A stretch of DNA of 64,000 bases, taken from VBDM01 sp964430565. GTDB taxonomy: Bacteria > Pseudomonadota > Gammaproteobacteria > Burkholderiales > SG8-39. Below are positions 1 through 10,551 of this stretch, piece by piece (positions within the stretch are counted from its first letter, which is position 1; every line of letters starts with the position of its first letter). The translations under genes were made by a program, and so were the position numbers. Under the pieces are notes generated by a model that did no database searches, was not told where the DNA came from, and worked only from the letters and a program-made list of their open reading frames with translations. The DNA is taken from NCBI GenBank assembly GCA_964430565.1, contig CAYSFD010000020.1, forward strand, positions 62,001 through 126,000, read 5' to 3'.

Positions 1-380
1 GCGAATCGCTGGAAAGCGTTGGTCTCATACACGTGGCCCACCGGCCGGCGCGCGTGCTCTCGGGAGGCGAGCAGCAGCGGCTCGCGCTCGCGCGGGCCTG
101 GGCTCTCCATCCGGAGGTGCTGTTCCTGGATGAACCCACCGCCAGCCTCGACCCGCACGCAACGCGCGAGATCGAAACCGTCATCAGGGCCTTCGATGCG
201 GCGGGCACGAAAGTTGTGATGGCGACGCACAACCTCGGCCAGGCGCGGCGCCTGGGCGACGAGATCCTTTTCCTCGATCAGGGGCGGCTGGTCGAGCGCG
301 CTTCGGTCGGGGAATTCTTTTCCAAACCGCAGACGGCGCAAGCCGCTGCATTCATCAAGGGAGAGCTGCCTTGGACTTGA
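1..380 (+). CDS. ABC transporter ATP-binding protein, C-terminal part (tungstate/molybdate type)
   Basis: 5'-truncated by the window edge; the reading frame is open from base 3. The visible part holds the ABC signature LSGGEQQRLALARA, the Walker B segment VLFLDEPTASLD and the H-loop MATHNLGQARRLGDE, so this is the C-terminal half of a nucleotide-binding subunit; Walker A lies outside. The stop codon overlaps the start of the binding-protein gene by 10 bases, implying translational coupling. The partner is TupA-like, so tungstate is the likely substrate, but the ATPase alone cannot separate tungstate from molybdate. The permease gene would be expected just upstream. Confidence 0.9.
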   Translation, partial: ESLESVGLIHVAHRPARVLSGGEQQRLALARAWALHPEVLFLDEPTASLDPHATREIETVIRAFDAAGTKVVMATHNLGQARRLGDEILFLDQGRLVERASVGEFFSKPQTAQAAAFIKGELPWT

Positions 381-1183
381 TCCGGAAGTTGTTGCCCATT
401 GCCGCGCTGTGCCTGTCTTTCACGGCGCATGCCCAGCAGAGGTTCATCACCGTGGCTTCGACCACCTCGACCGAGCAGTCGGGCCTGTTCAAGCACCTGC
501 TGCCGGCGTTCGAGAAGAAAACGGGAATCCAGGTGCGCGTCGTCGCTCTCGGCACGGGGCAGTCCCTGGACATGGCGCGCCGCGGGGATGCCGATGTCGT
601 TTTCGTTCACGCAAGATCGCTCGAGGAAAAATTCATCGCGGAAGGATTCGGGGTGAAACGGATGCCCGTCATGTACAACGACTTCGTGCTGATCGGCCCG
701 AAGTCCGATCCCGCGAAGGTCGCCGGCGGCAAGGATATTCTCGAAGCGCTGCGCAAGATCAGGTCCGCGACGGCGCCTTTCGTGTCGCGCGGGGACCGGA
801 GCGGAACCCACACCGCCGAGCTCGAGCTGTGGAAGTTGGCGAACGTGGACATCGCGAAAGACAAGGGGCCGTGGTACCGGGACACAGGGCAAGGCATGGG
901 TCCCGCGCTCAACGCCGCGGCATCGATGAACGCCTACATCCTGGCCGATCGCGGCACCTGGATCTCGTTCAAGAACCGCGGCGAGCTCGTGATCCTGGTC
1001 GAGGGCGACAATCGGCTTTTCAACCAGTACGGGATCATGCTCGTAAACCCTGCGAAGCACCCGCACGTGAAGAGGGAATGGGGGGAAAGGTTCATTGATT
1101 GGGTGATTTCGCCCGAGGGGCAGAGGTCGATTGCCGACTACAAGATCGGCGGCGAACAACTGTTCTTTCCCAACGCGAAATAG
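371..1183 (+). CDS. tupA: TupA-like tungstate ABC transporter substrate-binding protein
   Basis: Periplasmic receptor for oxyanions (270 aa). Residues 1-21 are a Sec signal peptide ending AHA-QQ. The mature N-terminus VASTTSTEQSGLFKHLLPAF followed by a GTGQSLDMARRGDADVVFVH stretch is the hallmark of the TupA/PBP-like-2 family, in which the TTS residues contact the oxyanion. The start is a TTG at 371 overlapping the ATPase stop; no in-frame ATG would preserve the signal peptide. It lies in line with Moco biosynthesis genes, which supports a tungstate/molybdate role. Tungstate rather than molybdate is inferred from family resemblance only. Confidence 0.88.
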   Translation: MDLIRKLLPIAALCLSFTAHAQQRFITVASTTSTEQSGLFKHLLPAFEKKTGIQVRVVALGTGQSLDMARRGDADVVFVHARSLEEKFIAEGFGVKRMPVMYNDFVLIGPKSDPAKVAGGKDILEALRKIRSATAPFVSRGDRSGTHTAELELWKLANVDIAKDKGPWYRDTGQGMGPALNAAASMNAYILADRGTWISFKNRGELVILVEGDNRLFNQYGIMLVNPAKHPHVKREWGERFIDWVISPEGQRSIADYKIGGEQLFFPNAK

Positions 1184-1218
1184 CCCTTGCGGCGGCGTTG
1201 AGGTATCGTGCGGGGCGC

Positions 1219-1965
1219 ATGGAGCCCGCCACCACCGCCTTTCTTTCGGCCGCGATGCTTGTCGCGGCGTTCGGTTATGCCTCGGTCGGCCACGGCGGCG
1301 CCTCCGCTTACCTCGCGGCGATGGCGCTTGCCGGGATCGCGCCGCCGGAGATGCGTCCGATAGCCCTGACGCTCAACATCCTCGTGTCGGCGATCGCGAC
1401 TTGGAAGTTCCAGCGCGCTGGGCATTTCCGCTGGCGGCTGTTCTGGCCTTTCGCGGTGGTGTCGATCCCGTTCGCCTACGCGGGCGGCGCGATCACGCTC
1501 CCCGGAGACGCGTACAAGACCCTCGTTGGCGTGGTGCTCGTGTACGCCGCATGGCAGCTCTGGCTGAGCGGACGCGCAGGCGAGGAAATGCGGCCGGTGC
1601 GCGAGCCGCCGATTCCATGGGCCTTGGCGATCGGCGCCGCTATGGGATTGCTGGCGGGTCTGACGGGGGTGGGCGGCGGGATATTTCTCAGCCCGCTGCT
1701 TCTCATGCTCGGCTGGGCGGGAACCAAGCAGACCTCGGCGGTCGCAGCGCCCTTTATCCTGGTGAATTCCATCGCAGGACTGGCCGCCGGGTTTGTCGCG
1801 AACGCGGCTGCGCTGCCCCAGCACATCTGGGTGCTGGGGGCCGTGGTTGTGGTCGGCGGCTGGCTGGGGGCGGAGTACGGGAGCCGCCGGTTCGCGAACC
1901 CCGTCGTGCGGCGCGTGCTTGCCGTGGTGCTCGCGCTCGCCGGGGCGAAGATGATTCTGGCGTAG
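1219..1965 (+). CDS. TauE/SafE (TSUP) family membrane exporter
   Basis: Integral membrane protein of 248 aa with about eight hydrophobic segments. Both halves carry the glycine-rich TSUP motif: GYASVGHGGASAYLAAMAL near the N-terminus and GLLAGLTGVGGGIFLSPLLL in the middle, matching the internal duplication of this family. The open frame extends upstream to 1099, but the ATG at 1219 gives a canonical TSUP start and avoids overlap with tupA. Known TSUP members export sulfite, sulfoacetate or related anions. Its position between a tungstate receptor and mobB suggests an oxyanion or sulfur-related role tied to molybdoenzymes, which is inference. Confidence 0.8.
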   Translation: MEPATTAFLSAAMLVAAFGYASVGHGGASAYLAAMALAGIAPPEMRPIALTLNILVSAIATWKFQRAGHFRWRLFWPFAVVSIPFAYAGGAITLPGDAYKTLVGVVLVYAAWQLWLSGRAGEEMRPVREPPIPWALAIGAAMGLLAGLTGVGGGIFLSPLLLMLGWAGTKQTSAVAAPFILVNSIAGLAAGFVANAAALPQHIWVLGAVVVVGGWLGAEYGSRRFANPVVRRVLAVVLALAGAKMILA

Positions 1966-1996
1966 CGCGTTCGCTTTACAATCCGAACCTCGCACC

Positions 1997-2491
1997 ATGA
2001 AAACCTTCGGATTCGCAGGCTTTTCCGGCAGCGGAAAGACGACTCTGATCGAAAAGCTCATCCCGCGATTTGCGAAGCACGGCCTGAAGGTGTCTCTCAT
2101 CAAGCACGCGCACCACACGTTCGATGTCGACCAGCCGGGCAAGGACTCGTACCGTCACCGCCATGCCGGTGCGATTGAAATCCTGGTTACGTCTTCCCGA
2201 CGCTGGGTGCTGATGCACGAGCTACGCGGGGAATCTGAGCCTTCGTTTGACGAGCAGCTGAAGCATCTGTCGCCCTGTGACCTGCTGCTCGTCGAGGGCT
2301 TCAAGTACGCTCCAATACCCAAGCTTGAGGTTTGGCGCGAAGAGACAGGCGAGCCGCTGCTGCATCCGAATGACCCTCATATCGTCGCGGTGGCTTCCGA
2401 TCGCAGGGTCGAAACTCGCCTGCCACGTTTCGACCTTGACGACTGCGACGGAATAGAAAATTTCATCTTGACCTATAACGGACTCAAATGA
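1997..2491 (+). CDS. mobB: Molybdopterin-guanine dinucleotide biosynthesis adaptor MobB
   Basis: GTP-binding protein of 164 aa that assists MobA in attaching GMP to molybdopterin. The P-loop GFSGSGKTTLIEKLI is at residues 8-22, followed by the MobB motifs VSLIKHAHHTFDVDQPGKDS and CDLLLVEGFKYAPIPKLEV. Length is typical. A -10-like TACAAT (1977-1982) precedes the start. The ATG of moeA overlaps the TGA (ATGA), indicating coupled translation. MobB is usually dispensable but improves activity of bis-MGD enzymes. Confidence 0.93.
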   Translation: MKTFGFAGFSGSGKTTLIEKLIPRFAKHGLKVSLIKHAHHTFDVDQPGKDSYRHRHAGAIEILVTSSRRWVLMHELRGESEPSFDEQLKHLSPCDLLLVEGFKYAPIPKLEVWREETGEPLLHPNDPHIVAVASDRRVETRLPRFDLDDCDGIENFILTYNGLK

Positions 2492-3693
2492 ACAAGGGAG
2501 TGCTCAACGTTGACGAGGCGCTGGAGAAGCTGCTCGCCGGCGCGCGCCCCGTTGCCGAGACCGAAACGGTGCCCACGCTCGCCTCGGCCGGCCGCGTGCT
2601 CGCCACGGTCCAGCGCTCGACCATGAACGTTCCGCCGATGGACAACAGTGCCATGGACGGCTATGCGGTTCGCACCGCCGATCTTCCACGCCCGGGGACG
2701 CGGCTGAAGATCGCGCAGAGGATAGCTGCGGGCTCGGTCGGCACGCATCTTGCGGTCGGTACGGCGGCGCGCATCTTCACCGGTGCACCGATCCCCTCCG
2801 GGGCCGACGCCATCGCGATGCAGGAGTACTGCGTTCAGGAAGGCGACGAGGTCGTGGTGAAAAAGGTTCCCGCGCGCGGTGAATGGATCCGACTCACGGG
2901 GAGCGACATTCGCGCGGGCGGGGAAGTCCTCCCCACGGGTCTGCGTCTGCGGCCGCAGGACACGGGACTCGTTGCGTCGGTGGGCATTGCCTCGCTTCCC
3001 GTCTACCGCCGCGTGCGCCTCGGGCTGTTTTTCACCGGCGACGAGCTCGTCATGCCGGGTGACCCGCTGCCGCCGGGGCGCATCTACAACTCGAACCGCT
3101 TCACGCTGAACGGGCTCGCCGCGACTTTCGGTTGCGACGTTCGCGACTACGGTATTGTTCCCGACTCTCTCGACGCGACGCGGGCGGTATTGCGCCGGGC
3201 TGCAAGCGAGTGCGACGTGATCGTCACGAGCGGCGGAGTCTCGGTCGGAGAAGCGGACTTCGTGAAGCCGGCCGTCGAGGCCGAAGGCGAGCTCCTCATG
3301 TGGAAGATCGCCATGAAGCCGGGGCGGCCGCTCGCTTTCGGCAAGGTCGGGAAGGCCGCTTTTCTCGGCTTGCCGGGAAACCCGGTATCCAGCTTCGTGA
3401 CGTTTTTGATATTTGTCCGGCCGTTCCTGCTCAAGACGCAAGGAATCACCGACGTGCAGCCCCGTGCCATTACCGCGCGCGCCGACTTTCCCTGGCTCGA
3501 GCCCGATTCCCGCCGCGAGTATCTGCGCGTAAAATGGAACGCGCGTGGCGGATTGGATCTGTATCCGACGCAAGATTCGGCAGTATTGATGTCGACGGCT
3601 TGGGCCGACGGCCTCGTGGACAATCCGCCGAACCAGCCGATCCGTCCCGGCGACACGGTGAAGTTCATTCCGTACTCGGAGCTGTACCGATGA
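2488..3693 (+). CDS. moeA: Molybdopterin molybdenumtransferase MoeA
   Basis: Inserts molybdate into adenylated molybdopterin to make active Moco (401 aa, normal length). Diagnostic segments are PPMDNSAMDGYAVR near residue 50, IFTGAPIPSGADAI, the MPT-binding TSGGVSVGEADFVK and the domain III segment FLGLPGNPVSSFVTF. It overlaps mobB upstream (ATGA) and moaD downstream (ATGA), so mobB-moeA-moaD is a tightly coupled unit. Tungstate or molybdate taken up by the upstream transporter could be its substrate. Confidence 0.96.
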   Translation: MNKGVLNVDEALEKLLAGARPVAETETVPTLASAGRVLATVQRSTMNVPPMDNSAMDGYAVRTADLPRPGTRLKIAQRIAAGSVGTHLAVGTAARIFTGAPIPSGADAIAMQEYCVQEGDEVVVKKVPARGEWIRLTGSDIRAGGEVLPTGLRLRPQDTGLVASVGIASLPVYRRVRLGLFFTGDELVMPGDPLPPGRIYNSNRFTLNGLAATFGCDVRDYGIVPDSLDATRAVLRRAASECDVIVTSGGVSVGEADFVKPAVEAEGELLMWKIAMKPGRPLAFGKVGKAAFLGLPGNPVSSFVTFLIFVRPFLLKTQGITDVQPRAITARADFPWLEPDSRREYLRVKWNARGGLDLYPTQDSAVLMSTAWADGLVDNPPNQPIRPGDTVKFIPYSELYR

Positions 3694-3947
3694 AAGTCAA
3701 AGTGCTGTATTTTGCGGGCCTGCGCGAACAGCTTGGAACACGAGGTGAGGATCTCGATGTTTCGCCGACGATGACCACAGTAGCTGGCTTGCGCAATCTG
3801 CTCATGGCCCGCGGCGGTGCCTGGCAGACCGCGCTCGCCCAAGGGAAGGCACTGCGTGTCGCAGTCAACCAGGACATGGCCCAGCCGACTACGCCGGTCA
3901 AACCCGGCGACGAGGTCGCTTTCTTCCCGCCGGTTACCGGGGGCTGA
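3690..3947 (+). CDS. moaD: Molybdopterin synthase sulfur carrier subunit MoaD
   Basis: Small ubiquitin-fold sulfur carrier (85 aa). It ends in the required Gly-Gly (FFPPVTGG), whose thiocarboxylate donates sulfur to precursor Z in the MoaD2-MoaE2 complex. The ATG at 3690 overlaps the moeA stop codon. An open frame reaches further upstream inside moeA, but MKVKVLYFAGLREQLG is the canonical MoaD start. moaE begins one base after the stop, giving 1:1 production of the two subunits. Confidence 0.96.
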   Translation: MKVKVLYFAGLREQLGTRGEDLDVSPTMTTVAGLRNLLMARGGAWQTALAQGKALRVAVNQDMAQPTTPVKPGDEVAFFPPVTGG

Positions 3948-3948
3948 G

Positions 3949-4419
3949 ATGCCGGTGCGTGTTCAGACCCAGGATTTCGACACGGGCGTGGAGATCGCGG
4001 CGCTGCGCCGGGACAACCCAAAGATCGGCGCGGTGGCGAGTTTCATCGGCGTGTGCCGGGACGCCAACGAGGGCGACGCCGTGACGAAGATGACGCTCGA
4101 GCACTATCCGGGCATGACCGAGAAGGCGCTCGAGGGCATCGTCGCCGAAGCGAAGCGCCGCTGGAACGTGATGGACGTGCTCGTCGTTCATCGAGTCGGC
4201 GAGCTGAAACCCACCGACCAGCTCGTGCTTGTCGTCGTCACCGGTGCGCATCGCGGCGAAGCCTTCGCAGCCTGTGAATTCATCATGGATTACCTCAAGA
4301 CGCGCGCGCCGTTCTGGAAGAAGGAAGACACGGCGCGGGGCACGCGCTGGGTCGAAGCACGGACCTCGGATGACGAGGCGGCGGAGCGCTGGAATTCAAC
4401 CAAGGCCGATGTTGCCTAG
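3949..4419 (+). CDS. moaE: Molybdopterin synthase catalytic subunit MoaE
   Basis: Catalytic subunit of molybdopterin synthase (156 aa). The family core is present: GAVASFIGVCRD, the hydrophobic beta strand LVLVVVTGAHRGEAFAACEF, and the active-site segment DYLKTRAPFWKKE with the two catalytic lysines. The ATG at 3949 lies one base after the moaD stop. The C-terminus is charged, as usual. It is the last Moco gene of the cluster; crcB follows after 15 bases. Confidence 0.96.
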   Translation: MPVRVQTQDFDTGVEIAALRRDNPKIGAVASFIGVCRDANEGDAVTKMTLEHYPGMTEKALEGIVAEAKRRWNVMDVLVVHRVGELKPTDQLVLVVVTGAHRGEAFAACEFIMDYLKTRAPFWKKEDTARGTRWVEARTSDDEAAERWNSTKADVA

Positions 4420-4434
4420 CGCGAGAGGACTTGA

Positions 4435-4818
4435 ATGACGGCGGCGGGTGTAGCGGCGGTCGGAATCGGCGCCGCGCTTGGCGCGTGGTTGCGCTGGTGG
4501 CTCGGTGTTGCGATGTATGCGCTCGTACCCGCTTTGCCGATGGGAACTCTCGCCGCGAATCTGATCGGAGGTTATCTGGTTGGAAGCGCGGTCGTGATTT
4601 TCGAGCAATATGGCGGTCTTGCGCCCGAGTTGCGGCTGTTCGTGATCACCGGTTTTCTGGGGGGACTCACCACCTTTTCGACTTTTTCGGCCGAATCGGT
4701 GTCTCTGCTGACCACGGGGCGCTATGGCTGGGCGTTCGCGCACACACTGGCGCACTTGCTCGGCTCGATCTCAATGACGATGCTTGGCATCGCAAGCGTA
4801 CGCGCGCTGCAGGGCTAG
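4435..4818 (+). CDS. crcB: Fluoride channel CrcB/Fluc
   Basis: Small membrane protein (127 aa, four helices) that exports fluoride as an antiparallel dimer. Diagnostic motifs are GIGAALGAWLRWW at the N-terminus, the pore segment ANLIGGYLVGSA with the conserved Asn, and GFLGGLTTFSTFSAES, which contains the phenylalanine box and the Na-binding TTFS turn. A purine-rich GAGAGG precedes the start. No fluoride riboswitch is evident in the 15-base gap to moaE, so it is probably read from the Moco operon. Confidence 0.93.
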   Translation: MTAAGVAAVGIGAALGAWLRWWLGVAMYALVPALPMGTLAANLIGGYLVGSAVVIFEQYGGLAPELRLFVITGFLGGLTTFSTFSAESVSLLTTGRYGWAFAHTLAHLLGSISMTMLGIASVRALQG

Positions 4819-4837
4819 CGGAGAGATTCCGGCGGCC

Positions 4838-6136
4838 CTAACCGCGCCCGGCAAGCCGGAGGTTCGCATGGGTGAGGCGATCGACCAGCACCCGCATGAA
4901 CGCCTTGTTGAAGCCGACCTGGCAGCCGTTGGTGGCCGCGCGCAACGCGTCCGCCTTAATCTCGATGACGGTTACTTCGCCCAGCGTGGTGATGGTCGTC
5001 GTGCGACGATTGACCTTGTCGCTGAAGTAGAGGATTTCGCCGAAGCACCCTCCGGGCTTGATGGAGTTGAGCTGCTTCCCCAGTAGCGTGACGCTGACCT
5101 CGCCGGCGACCAGAAGAAAGAAGCTATCGCCCTGGTCGGCCTCCCGAATGATGGCCGTTCCCGCCTTGATCGGTTTCCAGCTGCCTATGCGCACCACTTC
5201 CCACAGACCGACGTCGTCGAAATCCTCGAAAAAGGCCATCTCCCGCAGCTGGTTGAACTTCTCCGAATCGGAGATCGATGCGCCGGAGAGGCGCAGCGTG
5301 GTGAAGGCCTGGCTCAGATCCTTGCCGAATTCGAGCCAGGACTTGTAGCGGGCCGAGAGGTTCTTCTCTATCGCCTTCATCACGATCTGGTCGAGCAGCA
5401 GCGGCAGGTCCGGGCGCAGCGTTGTGGGGCGTGCCGGGGTTGCGTTGAGAATCGCGTAAGTCAGGCTTGCCTGCGTATTGGCCTCATGAGGAAGCCGGCC
5501 AGTGAGCAGGCGGTACATCACAATTCCCAGCGAGTAGATGTCGGTCTGATGGCTGATGTCTTCCATTCGGATCTGTTCGGGAGACATGTAGGCGGGGGAG
5601 CCAACGCCCGTGATCTGGGTCGTTTCCTGGCCGAGCCGCTGCTGAAACGAAGCTCCAAAGTCGCTCACCTTGGTATCGCCGTTTTGCGAGAGCAGGATGT
5701 TGCCGGGCTTGATGTCGCGGTGGATCACTCCGTGCTGGAATGCGTACTCGAGTGCCCGGATGCACTTGAAGATGATTTCGATTACCTTGTTGAGAGGTAG
5801 TAAGTTGGTGACATCCGAATGGGCCTCAAGCGTTGTGCCGGACACATACTCCATCACCACGTAGGTGTGCTCGATTTCGGCCACGGCGTCGAGGATCTCG
5901 ACGATGTGCGGATGGCTGAGTTTGCCGACGAGCGCGGCCTCGGCGAGGAACGCCTTGTGCATCATGAGCTCGGTCTGGGGATTCACGTGCTCGTCGAACA
6001 GAAACACCTTGATGGCGACGTCCCGCTCGGCGAACGGGTCGCGCGCGAGATACACTCGGCTGGTGGCGCCGCTGCCGATCTCGCGACTGATCGGATATTT
6101 TCCCAGGTGCTCCTTGATTTCGAACTTCTTCGCCAT
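4838..6136 (-). CDS. Serine/threonine protein kinase with C-terminal cyclic-nucleotide-binding domain
   Basis: Cytosolic Hanks-type kinase (432 aa). Residues 12-280 are the kinase: GSGATSRVYLA glycine loop at 21-31, VAIK lysine at 43, HRDIKPGN catalytic loop at 139-146, DFG at 159-161 and SPEQ in place of APE. Residues about 300-425 form a cNMP-binding fold whose phosphate cassette keeps FGE (365-367) and an RRTTT turn (377-381), so ligand binding is plausible. This is reminiscent of PKG but with the domains in reverse order. No membrane segment or PASTA repeat. It is divergent from clpB; substrates are unknown. Confidence 0.9.
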   Translation of the reverse strand: MAKKFEIKEHLGKYPISREIGSGATSRVYLARDPFAERDVAIKVFLFDEHVNPQTELMMHKAFLAEAALVGKLSHPHIVEILDAVAEIEHTYVVMEYVSGTTLEAHSDVTNLLPLNKVIEIIFKCIRALEYAFQHGVIHRDIKPGNILLSQNGDTKVSDFGASFQQRLGQETTQITGVGSPAYMSPEQIRMEDISHQTDIYSLGIVMYRLLTGRLPHEANTQASLTYAILNATPARPTTLRPDLPLLLDQIVMKAIEKNLSARYKSWLEFGKDLSQAFTTLRLSGASISDSEKFNQLREMAFFEDFDDVGLWEVVRIGSWKPIKAGTAIIREADQGDSFFLLVAGEVSVTLLGKQLNSIKPGGCFGEILYFSDKVNRRTTTITTLGEVTVIEIKADALRAATNGCQVGFNKAFMRVLVDRLTHANLRLAGRG

Positions 6137-6236
6137 GGTGATAGAGATCCCTCTCAGGATGGAAAATGTCTGCTGCGGCGCGCTATTCTAACGCCTCTGC
6201 TGCGATGATCTCTTGGGGGAGCCCGTACGCCGAAGC

Positions 6237-6264
6237 CTTGAAAATCGGGCCAATCGCCCCACCT
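6237..6264 (+). promoter_or_regulatory. sigma-32 heat-shock promoter of clpB
   Basis: CTTGAAA at 6237-6243, a 13-base spacer, then CCCCACCT at 6257-6264. This matches the RpoH consensus (CTTGAAA, CCCCATNT) almost exactly and sits about 30 bases upstream of the clpB start, in the divergent gap to the kinase gene. AGGAG at 6274-6278 may be the ribosome-binding site. Confidence 0.88.
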
Positions 6265-6294
6265 TGCCTCCACAGGAGATCGGGTTGACGCACC

Positions 6295-8910
<2,616 letters not shown>

Positions 8911-9067
8911 GCGGGTCGGCGACCACCTCCAACTCGAAATTCGTTCCGGAGTTCCGCGTTCGAAGCAGAGCGCCCAGTGGTTCTTTGCCTTCCGCCTCGA
9001 TGCAGCGAGTGTTGGCCAGCCGTACAATCCCGGCTTTCCGGACGACTCTTCTTGGAAGGGAAACCCA

Positions 9068-9523
9068 ATGTACGTCGCAAACGCCAAGCGCCTGACTCAC
9101 GCCGGTGCAAAAAAAATAGCCGACACGGCGGTCGGCAAAGCCCAACAGGCTGGAATCGCGATCTCGGTGGCGATTGCCGACGCCGGCGGGCATCTCGTCG
9201 TGCTCGAGCGCATGGACGGAGGCCGCTTTCACTCGTTGCACTCGGCGACGACCAAGGCCGCCTGCGCCGCCTCCAACAAGCGTCCGACCTCGTCCCACGG
9301 CGCGCAGGGGCAGGCGCTCGATGTGGCTCACGCGCTTGGGCTAGCGCTTGCGGCGGGACCCGAGCGCTGGACCGCGATGGAAGGCGGCTGCCCGATCATG
9401 GTGGAGGGCGAATGTATCGGCGGTGTTGGCGTCAGCGGCGCCGACTGGGCGACCGACGAGCGCATCGCGCGCGAAGCGGTCGAGTCGATCGGCGCGGGCG
9501 AGTCGATCCGAAGCAAGAGCTAA
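9068..9523 (+). CDS. GlcG/HbpS family heme-degrading-domain protein
   Basis: Protein of 151 aa with the GlcG/HbpS fold: AVGKAQQAGIAISVAIADAGGHLVVLERMDG, then the glycine-rich GGCPIMVEGECIGGVGVSG and a C-terminal ADWATDERIAREAV helix. Members bind heme or corrinoids, or occur beside glycolate and diol metabolism genes. No signal peptide is seen. RBS GGAAGGGA lies before the ATG and a TACAAT -10-like box is about 35 bases upstream. The neighbourhood gives no specific pathway, so the substrate is unassigned. Confidence 0.85.
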   Translation: MYVANAKRLTHAGAKKIADTAVGKAQQAGIAISVAIADAGGHLVVLERMDGGRFHSLHSATTKAACAASNKRPTSSHGAQGQALDVAHALGLALAAGPERWTAMEGGCPIMVEGECIGGVGVSGADWATDERIAREAVESIGAGESIRSKS

Positions 9524-9537
9524 TAGATTAGAATCTA
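9524..9537. promoter_or_regulatory. Inverted repeat, probable operator of the phd/vapC pair
   Basis: TAGATT-AG-AATCTA, a perfect 6-bp inverted repeat, followed at once by the palindrome CTAGCTAG (9535-9542). It lies just upstream of the antitoxin start at 9566, where Phd-type antitoxins usually bind to repress their own operon. Confidence 0.5.
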
Positions 9538-9565
9538 GCTAGCCAGAATATGACGAGGCGCAATA

Positions 9566-9808
9566 ATGGAACGAGTGGGCATCTACGAGGCGAAATCGCG
9601 GCTTTCCAAGCTCATCGAGCAGGCGGAAACCGGCAGGGAAGTCACCATCACCAGGCACGGTAAAGCGGTGGCGAAGCTCGTGCCCGTGCGCGCGCGGAGC
9701 GGCAAAGCCGAGCGGGCAGCAGCGTTCGACGAACTCGCCGCCTTCGCTAAGACCGTCAAGACCAAGCCCTTCAATCTGCGCAAGGCGATCGAGTGGGGGC
9801 GCAAGTAG
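9566..9808 (+). CDS. Phd/YefM-family antitoxin
   Basis: Antitoxin of 80 aa. The N-terminal Phd fold reads VGIYEAKSRLSKLIEQAETG followed by VTITRHGKAVAKLVPV, the standard DNA-binding and dimerisation segment. The C-terminal tail (about residues 50-80) is the expected toxin-neutralising part. The stop TAG overlaps the GTG start of the downstream PIN toxin by one base, the typical coupled arrangement. An inverted repeat upstream may be its operator. Confidence 0.9.
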   Translation: MERVGIYEAKSRLSKLIEQAETGREVTITRHGKAVAKLVPVRARSGKAERAAAFDELAAFAKTVKTKPFNLRKAIEWGRK

Positions 9809-10209
9809 TGGCCCTCGTTACGGACAACTCGGTGGTGATCGGGTGGTTCGTCCCGTCCCAGGCGACGGCCTATACAAAGCGGTGCAACCAACGCGCCAGA
9901 CGTGAAGCGGTGCTCGTGCCGGCGCTGTGGGAAACCGAATTCGCCAACGTGATGCTCGTGCTCACGAAGCGCAAGATTCTCTCGCGCCACCAGGCCACGG
10001 CGGCGTTCCATCACGCCGCGCGCCTGCCTTTGAGCGTGGATCGCGAGCCCGTCGCCCCGCGAGCGTTATTCACGCTCGGGGAGCGTCACGACATCAGCAC
10101 CTACGACGCCGCTTACCTTGAGCTTGCTCTGCGGCGAGGCTTGCCCCTCGCCACCCAGGACGTGCGCCTGGCGCGCGCTGCGGCGACCGCCGGAGTCCTG
10201 ATGCATTGA
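9808..10209 (+). CDS. PIN-domain (VapC-type) ribonuclease toxin
   Basis: Toxin of 133 aa from the GTG at 9808. PIN-domain acidic residues are visible: D in LVTDNSVVIGWF at the N-terminus, E in ALWETEFANVM, D in ISTYDAAYLELALRRG and D in LATQDVRLARAA. These coordinate Mg for RNA cleavage. The start at 9793 used by a longer reading would overlap the antitoxin by 16 bases, so the coupled GTG is preferred. It pairs with a Phd-type rather than VapB-type antitoxin, a common mix. Confidence 0.9.
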   Translation: MALVTDNSVVIGWFVPSQATAYTKRCNQRARREAVLVPALWETEFANVMLVLTKRKILSRHQATAAFHHAARLPLSVDREPVAPRALFTLGERHDISTYDAAYLELALRRGLPLATQDVRLARAAATAGVLMH

Positions 10210-10290
10210 CTTCTCGCACCGAACCCATCGTCAAGCCCGCTAGGGTGTAGATCAGCGTCGGCAGCGCTCAATGTCGGTGGTTGGACGTAG

Positions 10291-10326
10291 ATGATGCATC
10301 ATAAATAGCATCAAATGATGTATTAT
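10291..10326. promoter_or_regulatory. Paired palindromic operators and -10 box of vapBC
   Basis: Two palindromes share the ATGATG/CATCAT half-site: ATGATGCATCAT (10291-10302) and CATCAAATGATG (10309-10320), with centres 18 bp apart. TATTAT (10321-10326) follows directly and could be the -10. This is the layout expected for cooperative binding by a ribbon-helix-helix antitoxin. Confidence 0.6.
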
Positions 10327-10353
10327 GGATGCATACCCAGCCGAGGTAACACC

Positions 10354-10551
10354 ATGCGCACTACCATCAATCTGGACGATCAACTCCTGACCGAGGCGCA
10401 GCGCATCACGGGGATGAAAGAGCGCACCGCTCTGATCCATGAGGGGCTCAGGGCCCTGATCGAGCGCGAAAGCGCCCGGCGTCTGGCCCGGCTCGGCGGC
10501 AGTGATCCTCGTCTGCAGACGGTCCCGCGGCGCCGCTCTGCGGCTGCATGA
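10354..10551 (+). CDS. vapB: VapB-type ribbon-helix-helix antitoxin
   Basis: Antitoxin of 65 aa. MRTTINLDDQLLTEAQRITG is the beta strand and first helix of the Arc/MetJ ribbon-helix-helix fold of the VapB type, followed by KERTALIHEGLRALIERESARRL, the second helix. The C-terminal tail carries the toxin-binding region. An upstream ATG in frame at 10315 lies inside the operator palindromes and is rejected in favour of 10354. ATGA overlap with the toxin. Confidence 0.92.
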   Translation: MRTTINLDDQLLTEAQRITGMKERTALIHEGLRALIERESARRLARLGGSDPRLQTVPRRRSAAA

